Positions 1-8,643 are shown, numbered from the stretch's first letter. The stretch: DNA of 64,000 nucleotides from Pseudarthrobacter sp. ATCC 49987 (GCF_009928425.1 NZ_JAABNS010000003.1:1-64000), one strand, 5' to 3'. Notes: generated from the sequence alone by a model not told the origin. Numbers and translations: made by a program.

Positions 1-806
1 TTCATCTTGGCCATCCGCCAGGTGCGCTCATTGAGCTCCTGGCCATAGACGGAGATATCCGAGCCCTCCATGTTGTGCGCCGCCAAGAACTTCTCGGCCT
101 GGACGAACATGCCGCCCGAGCCGCAGCAGGGATCGTAGACACGGCCGCTGTGGGGTTCCAGGACCTCGACCAGGACACGGACCACGCCGGCGGGGGTGTA
201 GAACTCGCCGCCGCGCTTGCCCTCGGCCCTGGCGAACTTCTCCAGGAAGTACTCGTACACCTCGCCGAGCAGGTCGCGGGCCTTGCTGGCCCCCTGACCG
301 GTGAAGCGTGCGGAGTTGAACAGGTCCAGCAGCTCGCCGAGGCGGCGCTGGTCCACGTTGTCGCGGTTGTAGATGCGGGGGAGCGTGGCGGCCAGGGACT
401 TGTTGTCGGCCATGATGAGTTCCATAGCTTCATCAATGAGCTGTCCGATCGACTTGGGCTCGGCTCCGTCCATCGCAGGCAGACCCTTGGCGTTCTCGGC
501 CAGGTAGGTCCAGCGTGCCCGTTCCGATACCCAGAACACGCCGCGGCCGGTGTACTCGTCCACGTCGTCGATCAGCTGGCCGATCTGCTCCTCGTTGAGC
601 CCATCGGCCTCCAGCTCGGCCTGGATCTGCCCGCGGCGCTCTTCGAAGGCGTCCGAGACGTACTTGAGGAATACCAGGCCCAGGATCACGTCCTTGTACT
701 GGGAGGCATCCATAGAGCCGCGCAGCTTGTCCGCGGCCTTCCAGAGGGTGTCCTTGAGTTCCTTCATGGTGGACGGGGCGAGGTCCACCTTCAATTTCGG
801 GGGCAT
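1..806 (-). CDS. hsdM: Type I restriction-modification methyltransferase subunit HsdM (partial, C-terminus outside window)
   Basis: The reading frame starts at ATG 806 and stays open to the window edge (about 268 residues). It matches the HsdM N-terminal region: a helical segment with DVILGLVFLKYVSD, then the SAM-binding motif I DPCCGSGGMFVQ near residue 225 followed by YGQELNERTWRMAKM. The NPPY catalytic motif would lie beyond the edge. HsdM methylates adenine in the host target as part of the HsdR/M/S complex. The start overlaps the stop of the preceding gene by one base (TAATG), so the two are translationally coupled. HsdR and a conventional HsdS are not in the window. Confidence 0.93.
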   Translation of the reverse strand, partial: MPPKLKVDLAPSTMKELKDTLWKAADKLRGSMDASQYKDVILGLVFLKYVSDAFEERRGQIQAELEADGLNEEQIGQLIDDVDEYTGRGVFWVSERARWTYLAENAKGLPAMDGAEPKSIGQLIDEAMELIMADNKSLAATLPRIYNRDNVDQRRLGELLDLFNSARFTGQGASKARDLLGEVYEYFLEKFARAEGKRGGEFYTPAGVVRVLVEVLEPHSGRVYDPCCGSGGMFVQAEKFLAAHNMEGSDISVYGQELNERTWRMAKM

Positions 807-2869
807 TACTGGATTCCTTCGGTCTGTGGTTCGGCGAGCATACTGCTGTGGTCTGTCAGGGTGAGGCTTCCGCCCGCTAGGCCGTCCGTAATCAGGGTAG
901 CGAGTTCTTCGAGTCGCTCGAGGCGTTCGCGGGCTTCTTGCTGCTGGTGTTGTAGCAGGGTGAGGGATTCCGCCAGATTCCGACGTTGGGCGTCCGGGAT
1001 GCGGCGCAGGCGCCACTGGCGCCAGGACTTGTCCGCTGCGGGGAGCCTGTTGATGTCCGCGGCGACGACGTCGGGGAGCAGCCCTCCGGGGTCGCCGGCG
1101 TCGATCCGCAGCACCCGGGCGGGGAAGACGACGGCGGAGCCACCTTCGACGTCCACCAGTGCGGCGGGTCTTGGGCTGGTGCAAAAGACGACGTCGCCAG
1201 ATTCGGTGAGCCGGCCGGAAGGATTACTGGCGGCGAAGTCCAAGAGGCTGATGTGCCTCCTCTGCGTGCCGTTCGGGTCGAGCAGTTCGGCCGGTCCCAG
1301 GACTCGTGTCCCGCCGCTTGGCGTCAGGTCCGAAGCCTCGAGCCGGTTCCCTTTGATGTATCTGAGGTTGCCGGCGGCGATGAGTTCCTGGACGGAGACG
1401 GGCCGAGCCTTCGTGTTCGGATCTCCTGGGAGCACCGCCACCGCAGCTGACTGTTCGGTTCTGCCGGCCTGCAGCATGCGCACGAGTTCCTCCACCCGAA
1501 CGGCTGCACCCGCGCCGGAGAGACTCGGAGCCGAGCCGTGGGTTGGCGCTACCACCAAGGACTTCCTACTGGCCAGCAGGAGACGGGTCTGTACCAGCCG
1601 GGCGAAGCGGAAGGAGTGGGCGCGGATGGTGGCGCGGGCACCCATCGACGCGACAATATCGCTGATGAGGTCCTGACTGACGTCTTCTGCGAGGTCGCGG
1701 GTGCTGATATCAGCCACCATGGTCCACCGCTCGGCAATGGGCACCTCAGCGAACGACGGCCCCAACACCCACAGTGCCTGGGCTTCGCGGGGCTTGGAAC
1801 GCAGCAGTCCCTGCGGCAGCCGCACGATGGCACGCACCCGGCCGGTACGCAGAAGCCCCGACCGGAGCCCAGTGGCGCCGGCGGCCAGCGGCACATCACA
1901 GAGAACCCGGGCCGGGGCGATGATGACCGCCCGCTGCTGATCGTCTATCTGCAGGACAAGATGCTCCACCGCCAAGAGGATCTGCGCCGCGTCCATTCCG
2001 GGTTCACCCGGGGACGGATACTGCGCCACATGCACTACAGGTCCGTGGACGGCGAACTCTCCACTCGGATCGACACGGATCTGCCCGCCGTCGACACCGT
2101 GGACGCGCAGGCGGCGACGCACCAGGCGGCCCGCGCCGCCGCCGTCGTCCGCCGTCAGAAAGGTGACGGGAGCACCTTCGCCGGCAGCGTTCGCAACGCC
2201 TATCAGAAGGTCGCTGCCGCCGCGTGTGGAGTCGGCAAACACGGAGTTCCCGCCGAGCGTCGCGGCCAGTTCGACGACCGCAGCGGCCACCAGCCCCACG
2301 GTAGATTCGGTGAGGGCGGTCTCCGAGTGCTCCCGCAGCCCCGCCCGGAACCTCGCGGCAAGCAGTTGCTCGAAGGCCGCGGCCGCGTTGTAGGCACTGT
2401 CCACCAGCCGGTCCGCGAACGCTGCCGTGGAGGCGAGCGACGCGCCCTTGGCCTCCAGCTCCGAATAGAGGAACCAGTCATCGGGGTCGCATTCGTCCGC
2501 CAGATCCAGCAATTCAGCTGTGCTCAATGTCCCCAGCGCTCGGCCGGTCATTGCCTTAAGCGTCAGCAGGGCGGTCAGGGCGTCCAGCGTGGTTCCCTGG
2601 GCGCTGCCGTCTGCGGTGCCGGGCACCCGGGCGAAAGCGGCGGCGTCGCCCACGGCTTCCGGGTTGTTCCCCCGTCCCGTGGCCGCCAACCAGCCGGCGA
2701 CCTGATCGGCGTCGAACAGGTCGCGGCCGCCTTCCAGCGCTGCGGGCTCGGGAAACGGACGAACCGACCCGGCGCTGCGTTTGCGCCACATCGACACGAC
2801 CGGGCGCTGGACCTGCGCCAGGGCAGCCACGTCCGAAAGGGTCATGCGCAGGGCATCTGCTTCATTCAT
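806..2869 (-). CDS. HTH + degenerate N6-methylase + target-recognition-like protein of the type I R-M operon
   Basis: This 687-residue protein opens the hsdM operon. ATG 2869 is chosen because GGAGG lies about 7 nt upstream; upstream in-frame codons lack a site. Residues 9-31 look like a helix-turn-helix. The middle resembles the N6-adenine methylase fold, but at the SAM motif I position (about 213-222) it reads DSTRGGSDLL instead of DPxCGSGG, so methylation is doubtful. The last ~170 residues resemble HsdS: a target-recognition-like segment with GDVVFCTSPRP and a coiled-coil end (QQQEARERLERLEELA). I infer a specificity-type or regulatory subunit that pairs with HsdM. A plain 'N-6 DNA methylase' annotation would be misleading. 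Confidence 0.7.
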   Translation of the reverse strand: MNEADALRMTLSDVAALAQVQRPVVSMWRKRSAGSVRPFPEPAALEGGRDLFDADQVAGWLAATGRGNNPEAVGDAAAFARVPGTADGSAQGTTLDALTALLTLKAMTGRALGTLSTAELLDLADECDPDDWFLYSELEAKGASLASTAAFADRLVDSAYNAAAAFEQLLAARFRAGLREHSETALTESTVGLVAAAVVELAATLGGNSVFADSTRGGSDLLIGVANAAGEGAPVTFLTADDGGGAGRLVRRRLRVHGVDGGQIRVDPSGEFAVHGPVVHVAQYPSPGEPGMDAAQILLAVEHLVLQIDDQQRAVIIAPARVLCDVPLAAGATGLRSGLLRTGRVRAIVRLPQGLLRSKPREAQALWVLGPSFAEVPIAERWTMVADISTRDLAEDVSQDLISDIVASMGARATIRAHSFRFARLVQTRLLLASRKSLVVAPTHGSAPSLSGAGAAVRVEELVRMLQAGRTEQSAAVAVLPGDPNTKARPVSVQELIAAGNLRYIKGNRLEASDLTPSGGTRVLGPAELLDPNGTQRRHISLLDFAASNPSGRLTESGDVVFCTSPRPAALVDVEGGSAVVFPARVLRIDAGDPGGLLPDVVAADINRLPAADKSWRQWRLRRIPDAQRRNLAESLTLLQHQQQEARERLERLEELATLITDGLAGGSLTLTDHSSMLAEPQTEGIQ

Positions 2870-2933
2870 TTTCCGCCTCCTTACGACGTCGACCCCCAGC
2901 CTAACCGGACGGGTGAATCCCTCCTTGGAAGTG

Positions 2934-2953
2934 CTGATAACCGGGGTTATCAG
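2934..2953. promoter_or_regulatory. 20-bp perfect palindrome, probable operator of the R-M operon
   Basis: CTGATAACC-GG-GGTTATCAG has 9-bp arms and a 2-bp centre. It lies 65 bp upstream of the 2869 start on the minus strand. Autoregulation by the HTH of that first protein is an inference; R-M operons on transferable plasmids are often controlled this way. Confidence 0.55.
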
Positions 2954-3112
2954 TGATCTTCGAATATTCCTATGCCGGGCCGCCGTAGTTTCGATTCTGC
3001 AGCTGCCAGGGAATTCTCCGAGCTGCGACGGCGGCGGCGGCGGGGAACCACGCATTGGGGGATCGGTATCCTGCCGCCGTTCGGCAGCCACCCGAGATCA
3101 GAGGAAGAGAGC

Positions 3113-3772
3113 ATGTTGAACACCGAGACGAACGAGCCAGCGGAAACACACCTCAAAGACGTGCTGCACGAAGGGAAGTCTCCTTCTGGCCAGGCAAAGC
3201 CGGCACAGAAGCGACGGATCTTCGCTGCCGTCGCCGTCCTCGCCCTGCTGGCCGGTGCCACCGCCATCGGCACCACGCTGCCGGATCCGAAATCCAGCGA
3301 CGCCTACGCGGCGCTGGCGGCGGAGAAGGCATCCGTGGAGTCCGAGCGGGACTCGGCCGAGTCCAGCTATGCCTCGATGAAGTCCAAGTACGACACACTG
3401 CAGAACGGCATCGCCGCCCGTGAAGCCAAGCTGACTACTCGGGAGGCCGAGGTGGGTAAAGCCGATGCTGCTGTGAAGACAGCGGACGCCGCCGTCAAGG
3501 TTCGCGAGGATGCTGTCACTGGCGCTGAGAAGGCCAAAGCGGCCAACACCGTAGCGGACGGTACCTGGACTGTCGGGGCCGATATCGAACCGGGCACCTA
3601 CCGCGCTGTCGAGGCCGTGGGTTCTTCCTGCTATTGGGGCATCTACCGGAGCGGCAGCAACGGCGGCGACATCATCGAGAACGACATTCCCGGTGGAGGG
3701 CGCCCTGTCGTGGCCCTCTCGGTCGGCCAGGACTTCAATTCAACCCGCTGCGGCAAATGGGAAAAGCAGTAA
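3113..3772 (+). CDS. Membrane-anchored coiled-coil protein with C-terminal extracellular domain
   Basis: 219 residues from ATG 3113, preceded by GAGGAAGAGA; the frame is open further upstream but without a better site. One transmembrane helix (about 36-54, FAAVAVLALLAGATAIGTT) is followed by an extended coiled coil (about 63-145, rich in A, E, K). The C-terminal ~75 residues (GTWTVGADIEPGTYRA, CYWGIYRSG, NSTRCGKW) form a small domain with two cysteines. This domain recurs in actinobacterial and phage exported proteins of unknown role. It probably faces the outside. It sits 43 bp before another exported protein, so the two may be cotranscribed. Function unknown. Confidence 0.75.
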   Translation: MLNTETNEPAETHLKDVLHEGKSPSGQAKPAQKRRIFAAVAVLALLAGATAIGTTLPDPKSSDAYAALAAEKASVESERDSAESSYASMKSKYDTLQNGIAAREAKLTTREAEVGKADAAVKTADAAVKVREDAVTGAEKAKAANTVADGTWTVGADIEPGTYRAVEAVGSSCYWGIYRSGSNGGDIIENDIPGGGRPVVALSVGQDFNSTRCGKWEKQ

Positions 3773-3815
3773 CTTCCGGCATTCCCATCATTCATTCACC
3801 CTAGGAAGGCACGAC

Positions 3816-4469
3816 ATGTCCCACGAGAATTCCGAACAGCCCTTTGCAGGCGCGAATGCTGCGCCCCAGTCCCGTCCGTTCTTCAAGAAGAAGCGGATCC
3901 TCATCCCGGCAGGCGTCCTGGTGCTCGGCATCGCCCTTGGCTCCTGCTCCGGTGGCACCACCAAGGCCAGTGATGTCAGCCCCGCCGCGGCGCCGGCCTC
4001 GACTGCCGCGGTAGCCTCCCCGGCCGTTACTGCTGCTCCGGCAGTTGCCGCTCCGGCGCCGGCACCGACAGTTCCTGCCGGCCCGTCGATTGGTGCACCG
4101 TTCAGCGTCAAGATGGGCAACGGCGACATCGCGAAGATCACGATCGTCTCTGCCGTGCGGACGGACGCTGTTTCCACGACGGCATTCGCCACCGCGGCGA
4201 AGAACGGCAGCTACTTGCTGCTGGACGTCCTCTGGGAAACAGAATCGGGTAGGACCAGCTCCAACCCGTTCTACTTCTCGGCCAAGGACGCTGATGGGCG
4301 CAAAGCCGATCTGAGCCTCTTCGCGGACAACCAGCTTGGCTCCGGCGACGTTCTGCCGGGTGACAAGACTCGCGGATTCATTGCTTTCGATATTGCACCG
4401 GGTGCTTCGACCGTGATGATCTCCACCCCGCTGATGCAGGAAGCCGCACGGATCCAGATCCCCGGGTAA
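3816..4469 (+). CDS. Putative lipoprotein with DUF4352-like domain
   Basis: 217 residues from ATG 3816, with AGGAAGG 6 bp upstream. The N-terminus is KKK followed by a hydrophobic helix ending in a lipobox-like LGSC (about residues 42-45), so it is probably lipid-anchored. An Ala/Pro-rich linker (about 50-95) leads to a beta-rich domain (GNGDIAKITIVSA, NGSYLLLDVLWE, TRGFIAFDIAPG) that resembles the DUF4352 immunoglobulin-like fold. It follows 3113-3772 on the same strand. Function unknown. Confidence 0.75.
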   Translation: MSHENSEQPFAGANAAPQSRPFFKKKRILIPAGVLVLGIALGSCSGGTTKASDVSPAAAPASTAAVASPAVTAAPAVAAPAPAPTVPAGPSIGAPFSVKMGNGDIAKITIVSAVRTDAVSTTAFATAAKNGSYLLLDVLWETESGRTSSNPFYFSAKDADGRKADLSLFADNQLGSGDVLPGDKTRGFIAFDIAPGASTVMISTPLMQEAARIQIPG

Positions 4470-4715
4470 ACCAGACGGGACTGCTGAAGATTTGCTTCAC
4501 GGAACGCCGCCATGGAGCGATTAAATCCTCCAGGCCAACTGTGCGAAAACCGCCAAACCGAGCTGTGAAAAACCGCCATTCTCGGCTAACGGTCACACCC
4601 GCAGTGGTCGCCGAGTCAACGAGACGCGTCGCACGCCTGGGGTTTCGAGCCCCTTGCCGGGCGCGAACGACTTCCGCGGGTCGACCCATGACGAGTCGAC
4701 CCGCGGCTGTGTCCC
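4470..4715. other. Intergenic region with a solitary IS3-type end remnant
   Basis: No gene seen. Positions 4477-4494 (GGGACTGCTGAAGATTTG) match the terminal inverted repeat of the IS3-family element at 10065 and 41062 with one mismatch, but no transposase or second end is nearby. At 4539-4578 the phrase CTGTG(C/A)(A/G)AAAACCGCC occurs twice, as in decayed transposon ends. I read this as scar tissue between two convergent gene blocks. Confidence 0.4.
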
Positions 4716-6194
4716 CTACTTGAGCCGGGAGATCGCGCGCTGCAGGATATCCTCCGCCGCCGCGAGGGCGCGAAGGCGGAAGGGGCTCTTCTTCGTCGCA
4801 CGTTCGTAAACGATGGCCCGCCAATCTTCTCGGTGCTCGGCGATCGGGGTGCGGGTATCGCCGGCGGTGGTCGCGTTCTCGTAAGCACAGTAGGGGCCAG
4901 AGGTCGCGACGGAGTGCTCGAGTGTGTGCGTGGAGAGGACGTGACGCAGCGGCGCCGGGACGCCGCGGCCGCCCGGGTGGGCGGTGAGGCTGACGAACTG
5001 TGCCAGAAGGGCGGCGCTGACGCTCGCGGAGAGCGCGGCGACGTTCTGCCGGGAGGGAGCTTCACGGTGTGCTCCCGCGATGTATTCCGGGTCGTCCAGT
5101 AACCCCTGTTTGTCGAGGGGGATGTCGCCGATCACGAGCTGGCCGAGGCAGGCCATACACGGGCGTCCGGGAACAAGCGTGTGCGCGCGCCAGATGCCGT
5201 TTCGCATGCGGCCGTCCGGGAAGGTGTCGAGCGCAATACCGCCATCGATTACCGGAATGAGGTCGGTGTAGGCGAGTGCATTCAACACCGCTCGCGGCCA
5301 AGGGCGGTCGACGCAAGAGAAGATGACGTCGTAGTCGAGCGCCGCGCTAACGCCCACGGGGTCGGTGATGCTGACCTCGTGGTTATGAATCTCGAATGAT
5401 TCCGCGGTCGCGGCAGATTTCATCAGGCGCGAGGCTACTTTGACCTTGGATCGACCGAGTGCGGCGTCGAGGCGGGTCGCACCGATCATGCGGTCCAGGT
5501 TCACCGTCTCGACGGCGTCATAGTCCATCACGCCGACCGTCGCGAGGCCCGTCGCGGCGAGCCGCTGCGCGACGTCGAGGCCGACGCTGCCGCCACCGAC
5601 GACGAGGACGCGCAGGCGCGCGATCGAGCTCTGAGTACGCTCGCCCCACGACGAGACCGTCCGCTGCTGTGAACGGGTGATGCTGGGGATTCGACGGATC
5701 TCGTTGTTCCAAGTGACAGCGAGCTTCGGAGATACCGATCGCACAGACTCCGCCCAGGTCGGTGCGCTCCGGTCGAACCAGAACCGGGCCGACCAGGAGG
5801 TATCGCGGCCGCCGAGCGTCATCCCGAGGAGTGGCATTTTCGTAATCCCGCGGGCGACGCGCTCGTACTCGGACTCCGTCTCCCAGTCCATGTCGCTGAG
5901 TAGCTGCCAGCCGCGAGAGCCCGGATGAGAGTGCAGCAATGCGAGTCCATGGCCGGCGGCGCGTGCCTCATTCGACGCGCGGAGCACGTACCCACTTGTG
6001 AACGAGGCGTTCCCATGCACGAGCCGCTCGCCCTCGCCGGGGAAAACCACCGACTTAATGAGCGCCGTCGTGCGTTCGACACCGGTGGAAAGGACGTACG
6101 TCGCGGCAAGCACGTCCTCCTGGCCGTCCTCGCGGATGAGGTGGTCACGCATGGCCGCTTCGACTTCACCAGTCATCGCTACGGAATACCGCAT
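4716..6194 (-). CDS. JAB (JAMM) deubiquitinase - ThiF/E1-like fusion protein
   Basis: 492 residues; ATG 6194 lies one base after the stop of the E2 gene (TGACATG). The N-terminal ~140 residues are a JAB/JAMM metalloprotease: E26, HSHP at 88-91 and SDMD at 100-103 supply the expected zinc and catalytic residues. The C-terminal part is an E1/ThiF adenylation domain: GGGSVGLDVAQ (200-210) binds ATP, with YDAVETVNLDR following and a CMAC pair at about 346-349. In multiubiquitin operons this fusion should both trim the ubiquitin-like C-terminus and activate it. It is the last gene of the 7010-4716 operon. The domain assignment is secure; the biological target is unknown. Confidence 0.9.
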   Translation of the reverse strand: MRYSVAMTGEVEAAMRDHLIREDGQEDVLAATYVLSTGVERTTALIKSVVFPGEGERLVHGNASFTSGYVLRASNEARAAGHGLALLHSHPGSRGWQLLSDMDWETESEYERVARGITKMPLLGMTLGGRDTSWSARFWFDRSAPTWAESVRSVSPKLAVTWNNEIRRIPSITRSQQRTVSSWGERTQSSIARLRVLVVGGGSVGLDVAQRLAATGLATVGVMDYDAVETVNLDRMIGATRLDAALGRSKVKVASRLMKSAATAESFEIHNHEVSITDPVGVSAALDYDVIFSCVDRPWPRAVLNALAYTDLIPVIDGGIALDTFPDGRMRNGIWRAHTLVPGRPCMACLGQLVIGDIPLDKQGLLDDPEYIAGAHREAPSRQNVAALSASVSAALLAQFVSLTAHPGGRGVPAPLRHVLSTHTLEHSVATSGPYCAYENATTAGDTRTPIAEHREDWRAIVYERATKKSPFRLRALAAAEDILQRAISRLK

Positions 6195-6195
6195 G

Positions 6196-6576
6196 TCACG
6201 CCGCCTTCGGGATTGCGATCGAAATGAAGCCCCGCACGTGCCGGAGCCACGCGAGAGCCGGCGGCATCGACATGTCGGTGTAGCTGAAATCGCGGGAATG
6301 CCGCTTCCATCCAGGCTGGCAGTCGATGTCATCCATATTCGTCTCAGGGAACGCGACCGAGTCAGGGAGGTGGATCCAGTGCGGAGGGACCATCGGCCAG
6401 CTCTGCACCTCGGACACGCTGACGCCGGTCGTCATAGTCTGCCCGTTGAGGGCGCCACCTACCGCGACGACATCGTAGAGAATGCGGGGTCCGTCGGCCC
6501 GAGCAGTGGCACCCAGGGCAGTCATGTCATTGATGAATTGTTGGGTCGGCCCGGTCAGGCCGATCTCATTGCTCAC
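6196..6576 (-). CDS. E2-like protein of a multiubiquitin operon
   Basis: 126 residues from GTG 6576, which overlaps the multiubiquitin stop (GTGA). It resembles the short prokaryotic E2-like 'family E' proteins: WIHLPDSV at about 67-74, then CQPGWKRHSRDF at 86-97 and WLRHVRGF near the end. C86 is the only cysteine and is the candidate conjugating residue. Whether this E2 family is catalytically active is not settled. Its place between the ubiquitin-like gene and the JAB-E1 fusion is the standard gene order, so I am confident of the operon role and less sure of the chemistry. Confidence 0.82.
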   Translation of the reverse strand: MSNEIGLTGPTQQFINDMTALGATARADGPRILYDVVAVGGALNGQTMTTGVSVSEVQSWPMVPPHWIHLPDSVAFPETNMDDIDCQPGWKRHSRDFSYTDMSMPPALAWLRHVRGFISIAIPKAA

Positions 6577-7010
6577 GCGACCCCTCCGACATGCTTGGCG
6601 GTGACGAACTCGTCCCCGTTCTCAATCCTCACGATCTGCTCGTCACGGAACGCCTCCGTGCCGCCTGCGGGCATGATGCGGGCGAGGTCGTAGCCGGCCG
6701 GGTCGACTCCGGCGAGGCGGAGCAGCGCGGCGGCGGTCTGGTCGTCGTCGTAGCTGCTTTGCGGCTCGCCGTCGATGGTGAAGCGAAGCCTCTGGCGGGA
6801 GACGAACCGATCACCGTCCTTCAGGTTGATGATCTGGCCGTCGCGGATCTTCTCCTCGACGCCGTTTTTCTTGACGAGGAAGAGGTCGGAGATCTTCGGG
6901 TCGCGTCCAGCGAGGCGCAGCAGCGCTGCGGCCTCCTGGTCGTCATCCCGGGTGGTGAATGCCTTGCCGTCGATAAAAATCTGCTGAGAGGTGGTTGTGT
7001 GGGGGGCCAT
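6573..7010 (-). CDS. Two-domain ubiquitin-like (multiubiquitin) protein
   Basis: 145 residues from ATG 7010 behind a strong GGAAGGAGGG site. It contains two tandem beta-grasp repeats (about 10-75 and 76-138); each carries the signature D(D)Q-x-AAALLRLAG-x-DP and ends in a (L/E)DGD-x-FV or NGD-x-FV strand. The C-terminus is HVGGVA, so removing two residues would expose a diglycine, a job for the downstream JAB domain. It is the presumptive modifier conjugated or assembled by the E2 and JAB-E1 proteins. It is first in a tightly overlapping three-gene operon read leftward. Confidence 0.9.
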   Translation of the reverse strand: MAPHTTTSQQIFIDGKAFTTRDDDQEAAALLRLAGRDPKISDLFLVKKNGVEEKIRDGQIINLKDGDRFVSRQRLRFTIDGEPQSSYDDDQTAAALLRLAGVDPAGYDLARIMPAGGTEAFRDEQIVRIENGDEFVTAKHVGGVA

Positions 7011-7077
7011 CGGGCCCTCCTTCCTTGTAGCGTGTCGCTCCTACTTCCGGCTGGAAGCAGGTAGCATATACCTGTCG

Positions 7078-7122
7078 GGTAAATCCGACTTTACCATAAG
7101 TTACGTTTACCAAAGAGGTAAA
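7078..7122. promoter_or_regulatory. Two TTTACC/GGTAAA dyads upstream of the multiubiquitin operon
   Basis: GGTAAA-N6-TTTACC (7078-7095) and TTTACC-N5-GGTAAA (7106-7122) lie in the promoter region of the leftward operon starting at 7010. Four identical half-sites in 45 bp in opposite arrangements look like a repressor-binding array. The divergent HTH protein at 7490 is the obvious candidate regulator; this is an inference. Confidence 0.55.
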
Positions 7123-7489
7123 GCTTGCAACTCGCGTGGATAACTCCTCAGCTTGAGGGCGCTTGCGTCTCGGGAGCGCACCTGCGCGCTGTCGCGGATG
7201 GTCAGGTAGCGGCGGCTGAAGACCTCCTGCACGTCGTCGCGCACGCCCCACAGCTCGAAAACCTCGTGACGTTTCAGAGCGTCCGCGTAGGCGTCAAGGC
7301 AGGGAATCTGACTCTCTCGATCGAGGAGGTTGAGATGCATGTACGTCCGCTCAGTTCCGATGGGGTTCCGCGAGCTGTCTTAAATCGGTCAGCATTGCCC
7401 GATCACGCTTCTTCGCAAGCGCTACTCGTCCAGGACTTCCACATTCGCGGCCGGTCGATCCTCCGGCCCGCGATCTGAATCGAGACTCC
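7123..7489. other. Divergent intergenic region, no supported gene
   Basis: About 370 bp between the multiubiquitin and HigA/ImmA-type genes. A 77-codon minus-strand frame (7340-7107) has no good ribosome-binding site and ends inside the operator dyad. A 117-codon plus-strand frame ends 12 bp before 7490 but resembles no toxin. I see no HigB-like gene. Confidence 0.4.
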
Positions 7490-8599
7490 ATGACCACTTA
7501 CATCGCCACAGACACGCAGTTCGACTTCGCACCCCGGCCCGGTCGCCTGCTGCAACGCGAGCTCGACGCTCGCGCGATCAGCCAAGCGCAACTCGCCGCC
7601 CGTACCGGGCTCAGTACTAAGCACATCAACCTCGTCATCAAGGGAACGGCCCCGCTATCTCCCGATGTCGCCGTCACTCTGGAACAAATTCTCGGGACTT
7701 CCGCCGAGACCTGGCTCCACCTGGAGGCAGCACACCAGGCACACGAGGCTCGAATCGAGAGGCGCAACGCTCTCGCTGGATTCGTAGACTGGGCGAGTAC
7801 CTTCCCCCGCCAGTTACTCATCGACCGCAAAGTAATAGACAGGGCAGATTCCGGCCCCGATCTCGCGGCAAAACTTCTTGCTTTCTTCTCGGTGGCGTCT
7901 CCTAACGCGTTCGCGAAAACCTGGCTTGAGCCGCAGGCGTCCTATAAGCGAAGTCAGATCCATTCCATCGATCCGAACCTGACGGCTCTCTGGCTGCGGT
8001 TATCGGAACTGCACGCGGGCGATCTCATCGCAGAGGCCCCGACGTACGATTCTGCAAAGTTGCAAGCAGCGGCCGCCCTACTTCCTAAGCTCACCGTCCA
8101 CGACGACGTAGGGAGAGCATTCACAAAAGCGCAAGAACTTTTGCTCGGCGCCGGTGTCGTTCTGGTATTTGTCCCAGAAATTCCGAACACTCGAATTAGC
8201 GGTGTATCACGCTGGATAAACGGAACGCCAATGATCGCGGTGACGAGTCGATACAAGGCTCTCGACAGCTTGTGGTTCACGCTTCTGCACGAAATCGCGC
8301 ACGTACTTCTTCACCCGAAAAGAAGCACGTTCATTGATGTTGATGGGTTCAAGGCTGACGACGACGCGGACGCACAAGAAACGGCCGCCAATGCCTTCGC
8401 GCAAGACCATCTCATTCCGCCGGCCTACAGGGCACAACTTGCAGCAACGACGACGGTAAAGGGAATCGTCTCCCTTGCTAATGTGCTCGGTGTTTCCCCC
8501 AGTCTGGTTGCGGGTCAGTGGGCGTTCCGGACCAAGACCTGGGGCGGGCCGATCGCAAAGCTGCGGAAGAAATTCGATCTCGCGGACTTGCTCGCGTAG
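7490..8599 (+). CDS. XRE-family regulator with ImmA/IrrE-type metallopeptidase domain (HigA-like)
   Basis: 369 residues from ATG 7490. The N-terminal HTH (about 18-75, SQAQLAARTGLSTKHINLVIKG) is HigA/XRE-type. The C-terminal part is a zinc peptidase of the ImmA/IrrE family with HEIAH in LLHEIAHVLLH (about 263-273) and a downstream acidic residue in DAQETAAN. Proteins of this kind act as antitoxins or stress-sensing regulators of neighbouring operons. It is divergent from the multiubiquitin operon and lies 44 bp upstream of a ParA-like gene on the same strand. It has no recognisable toxin partner. I infer that it senses a trigger and controls one or both neighbours. Confidence 0.85.
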   Translation: MTTYIATDTQFDFAPRPGRLLQRELDARAISQAQLAARTGLSTKHINLVIKGTAPLSPDVAVTLEQILGTSAETWLHLEAAHQAHEARIERRNALAGFVDWASTFPRQLLIDRKVIDRADSGPDLAAKLLAFFSVASPNAFAKTWLEPQASYKRSQIHSIDPNLTALWLRLSELHAGDLIAEAPTYDSAKLQAAAALLPKLTVHDDVGRAFTKAQELLLGAGVVLVFVPEIPNTRISGVSRWINGTPMIAVTSRYKALDSLWFTLLHEIAHVLLHPKRSTFIDVDGFKADDDADAQETAANAFAQDHLIPPAYRAQLAATTTVKGIVSLANVLGVSPSLVAGQWAFRTKTWGGPIAKLRKKFDLADLLA

Positions 8600-8643
8600 G
8601 ACTCAAACTATTGTTTCTCGGCCCGGTCTGGAAGCATGCGGGT

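Noticed and set aside
75-2956. Long plus-strand frames across the R-M operon
   Set aside because: They are antisense shadows of hsdM and the pseudo-methylase gene, with Arg/Ala/Gly-rich composition and no domain.
2870-3091. N-terminal extension of the pseudo-methylase to 3091
   Set aside because: It would cross the palindromic operator, has low-complexity sequence and lacks a ribosome-binding site, whereas 2869 has GGAGG.
7107-7340. 77-codon minus-strand frame upstream of the multiubiquitin gene
   Set aside because: No good ribosome-binding site; it ends within an operator-like dyad and matches no family. Not strong enough to call.
7125-7478. HigB-type toxin before the HigA/ImmA-like gene
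   Set aside because: The open frame here does not resemble RelE/HigB toxins, so the regulator is treated as toxin-less.
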